From: Dimorphilus gyrociliatus
Taxonomy: Eukaryota; Annelida; Polychaeta; Dinophilidae
Reading direction: 5' to 3'
Length of the DNA stretch: 64,000 nucleotides
NCBI GenBank assembly: GCA_904063045.1
Contig: CAJFCJ010000001.1
Span: forward strand, 3,231,501-3,295,500
Positions 61,535 through 64,000 of the stretch are shown here, in pieces. Position 1 is the first letter of the stretch. Every line of letters starts with the position of its first letter. A model generated the notes under the pieces. That model had not been told where the DNA came from, ran no database searches, and saw only the letters and a program-made list of their open reading frames with translations. The position numbers and the translations under genes are program-made.

Positions 61535-64000
61535 CTGCAAAAAACGATTATGTATTAATAATTTATTAATAATGAAATGGTATCAACATTTTTCTAAATT
61601 ATAATTTATACTATAGATGGCAGCATTTTGTGCTTTTTACTTGAATTCCAAATAAAATATTTAGACTGTAAGTAGGCCTGGGAAAAAATTCAAGGACTTT
61701 TTAAGAAGAGCTGTAATAGTAGGCTCAAACGAAGAGGCCAATTTCTGCGTTATTTTCTCTCTTTATGACTATTTTGGGGCGGGGAGTAAAGGGTGAAAAA
61801 GACAGCCAGAGTTAAAAAGCTATTTAAAGAGAACTACATATTAAAAAGACATCAAATAGTAGTCTTATACAAATGATAATCTTTCAGGTCTAAAATACTC
61901 TGATTTCTTTTTATGAAGTTGTTGTAAAATCTAATTTATGTTCATATTTCAAACTCTAGAAAAAGAGAATGAAAGAGAGAGAGAGAGAGAGAGAGACAAA
62001 GACAGAGAAAGAAAAAAGATTGTATATAGTACGACAATTCTTTTCTTATGAAATCATAGACTGTTTATTTCATCTCTCCCAGTAATCATTTATTCGTTGA
62101 CTTCTTATAAACGTGTCCATAAGAAAAGAAGGAAGTAAACAAATATAATCTTAGAAAAGATAATATGTACATTTAAAAATCAATACATTTTGCGTTGCAA
62201 TTTTACATTATATATATACGGTATAAACTTTAGCTAGTTTCTAATATAGGCTTCTATTTTTTATTTAGTAATCTACCCTTTTAAATCCAATTTATTGTTA
62301 TTTTTTTTCACAGTTAGTCAATAAATGTAATTGCTTGAGTGTAGAAACTGGGCTGCTTCTAACAAATAATTCATTAATATATATGCATAGCTATGATAAA
62401 ATATTTTCTCTCTCCTTTCATTTTTTCTTTTTACAAACTTTTATAAAACTACAAAACTACTCTACTTTATTATCTTTCTCTCTGAGAGCCGGCTCTCTCG
62501 CTTACCATAGCTATCTTAATGTTGCTATTGCTTTCGATATACCATACGGATACTTTCACGAATTATATATGAACTAGATACTTGGCTTAACAGTCTCTTT
62601 TCAATTTTTACAGACTTTACCTCTTCTCTATTATAATATTTCTTTTAAGTATGTTTTCTATTATATAAATTAATATTTAACCCGAAAAAACAGGAAATTT
62701 AATCATTCAAACTCCTTAATATTGACACTGATGGTTTGAAGTCAAACTGTGAGGGAAACGATTCGGCTATTTACATAAATGATTTTTTTTTGCTATGAGT
62801 ATGCATGAAAATGAATGAAATTCGTTTATGTATATATAGTATATTCATAGAGTGTTCAGGGAGGGGGCCGCAGTGGAAATAGTGTGAAAAGAGATTATAA
62901 AATTTATCAAGGTGAAATGTTCTAGGAAGAGGAAAGTGAAGGAGGAAGAGACAGCTTTAGCACAGGCTGTGAAACAAAAATCAATACATTCTTCTTAACA
63001 AAATATCCACTACTCTTTTCTTTTCCCTCCTTCCCATTCTCTCTTCCATTCCCCCATTATATACTATGTTACGATACTCGCAATAAAAACATTACAGATC
63101 AGCCATACTATCGACCTAAGTTATTTAAGGAGGCGGCATAGTGAAGAAAGAAATACAAAAGAAGAGAGAAAGAAAAAAAAAGAGATGTTAGTAAATGATA
63201 TATTCTAGATCATTATAGGCCAAATGGACAGAGTTTTCTACAACAAATGAATAATTCGTGACACAGAAGGAAAAAGAGTGTGAAATTTAATTGAATTTTT
63301 TCCTGGTCAGAATAAAAAGATGCTGAAAAACAATTTACTTAAAATTCAATTGGTTTATCATATTAATTATCCATTCCTCCTACTCTATCTATAGTCTCTT
63401 TTGTAATGTTATTCATCCTAATATCATCGAAACAACTGAACTTAACTTAAACAGTAAACAAAAAGAGACTAGTATTACATTTTACATAAGTTTATTTAAC
63501 TATACTATCATCATTTGCATCACCAATTAGAAACAAAGCTATGAGGAGTAAAGAGGATTAACGAACAAAAGTAATCAATGTCTAATTTAATATTAAATAC
63601 TCTTTTTCGCTGAATTACTACGATAATAAGAAATTAGAGTAAACATCACGTAGTAGGAGCATGTTGTATTAATAGCTGCCTAATTAATACTATACTTTTA
63701 GAATTTTTAATGTTGCTATATTTATCCTCCCTATCTTTCAATCTATCTCTCTATTCCTATTTTCATCTCTATCTTAATATCTTACTTACATTTTTAACTA
63801 TAGGCTTAGAGGAAACAATTGTCTTTTTCTTCCTATTTGGTATTTTTTCTCTATTCTTACAATAACATTTGGGTTTTTTCGTCGTCTTAATTTACATATC
63901 CCAATGTGTTATTTCCGTACATTATGGAGAGCAGTTTGAAGAAAATTTTACTCTTTCATAACCTTTTAATAGAATTAAGAAACATAGTATTTTTTTTCTT
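61535..64000. other. Presumed intron / 5' part of the PUR gene; no exon recognised
   Basis: AT-rich DNA with a GA run at 61974-61996, a G-rich patch near 61775-61795, a 14-bp perfect palindrome GAGAGCCGGCTCTC at 62484-62497 and a C-rich tract near 63020-63055. The plus-strand frame at 62335-62577 has no recognisable domain. Confidence 0.5.

Noticed and set aside
62335-62577. 80-codon frame as a gene or a PUR exon
   Set aside because: Wrong strand for PUR, no PUR repeat, and low-complexity sequence.
1-64000. Placozoan origin, suggested by many class C GPCRs
   Set aside because: A clear 5-HT2-type amine receptor and a FMRFamide-receptor-like GPCR fit a bilaterian better.

Overview
The window is eukaryotic, AT-rich DNA (roughly 30 % G+C by eye) from a bilaterian invertebrate. 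Evidence: spliceosomal GT-AG introns throughout, a 5-HT2-type serotonin receptor, a FMRFamide-receptor-like GPCR, a TRPA1 channel, a PUR-alpha homologue, a LECT2-like protein and NLR/CARD proteins. A spiralian such as an annelid or rotifer fits best, but the sequence does not prove it. Most introns are tiny (57-135 bp, typically about 72 bp). Intergenic DNA is rich in TC/GA tracts, AT runs and a recurring TATACAGTATA motif.

Layout. 1-7.1 kb: a two-exon 5-HT2-type receptor split by a 4.7-kb intron, with a palindromic K50-homeodomain-type site upstream. 7.1-17.4 kb: a gene desert with one candidate conserved non-coding island. 17.4-18.3 kb (minus): a FMRFamide-receptor-like GPCR. 20.6-41.6 kb: five tandem plus-strand class C GPCRs of the mGluR type (called C1-C5 here; Venus-flytrap domain, cysteine-rich domain, 7TM). 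Four have a CCAAT box 80-110 bp upstream of the ATG. C2/C5 and C3/C4 show sharp near-identical tracts typical of gene conversion. C4 has lost the intron the other four keep, and the C2 and C5 introns carry 3 and 7 copies of a 53-bp minisatellite. A 537-bp fold-back transposon (TA-CAGTAC ends) lies between C1 and C2.

42.7-53.4 kb looks like a defence neighbourhood: a secreted two-apple-domain protein with a possible jelly-roll C-terminus (minus); a secreted SH3b plus LECT2/M23-like protein (plus); a large NACHT-LRR protein with a helical C-terminus (minus, 5 exons); and, head-to-head with it, a small protein that appears to hold two CARD domains (plus, 5 exons). The NLR/dual-CARD pair across a 0.9-kb shared upstream region is the best candidate for a new system here, by analogy with NLR-adaptor signalling modules; the link is inferred from domains and position.

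54.5-60.8 kb: a small basic protein I do not recognise, with a TATA promoter topped by a large imperfect inverted repeat, then a seven-exon TRPA1-like ankyrin channel. 61.3 kb (minus): the last exon of a PUR-alpha/beta homologue whose other exons lie outside the window or are not recognised. The theme of the window is sensory reception (serotonin, peptide, amino-acid-like ligands, irritants) beside innate immunity.
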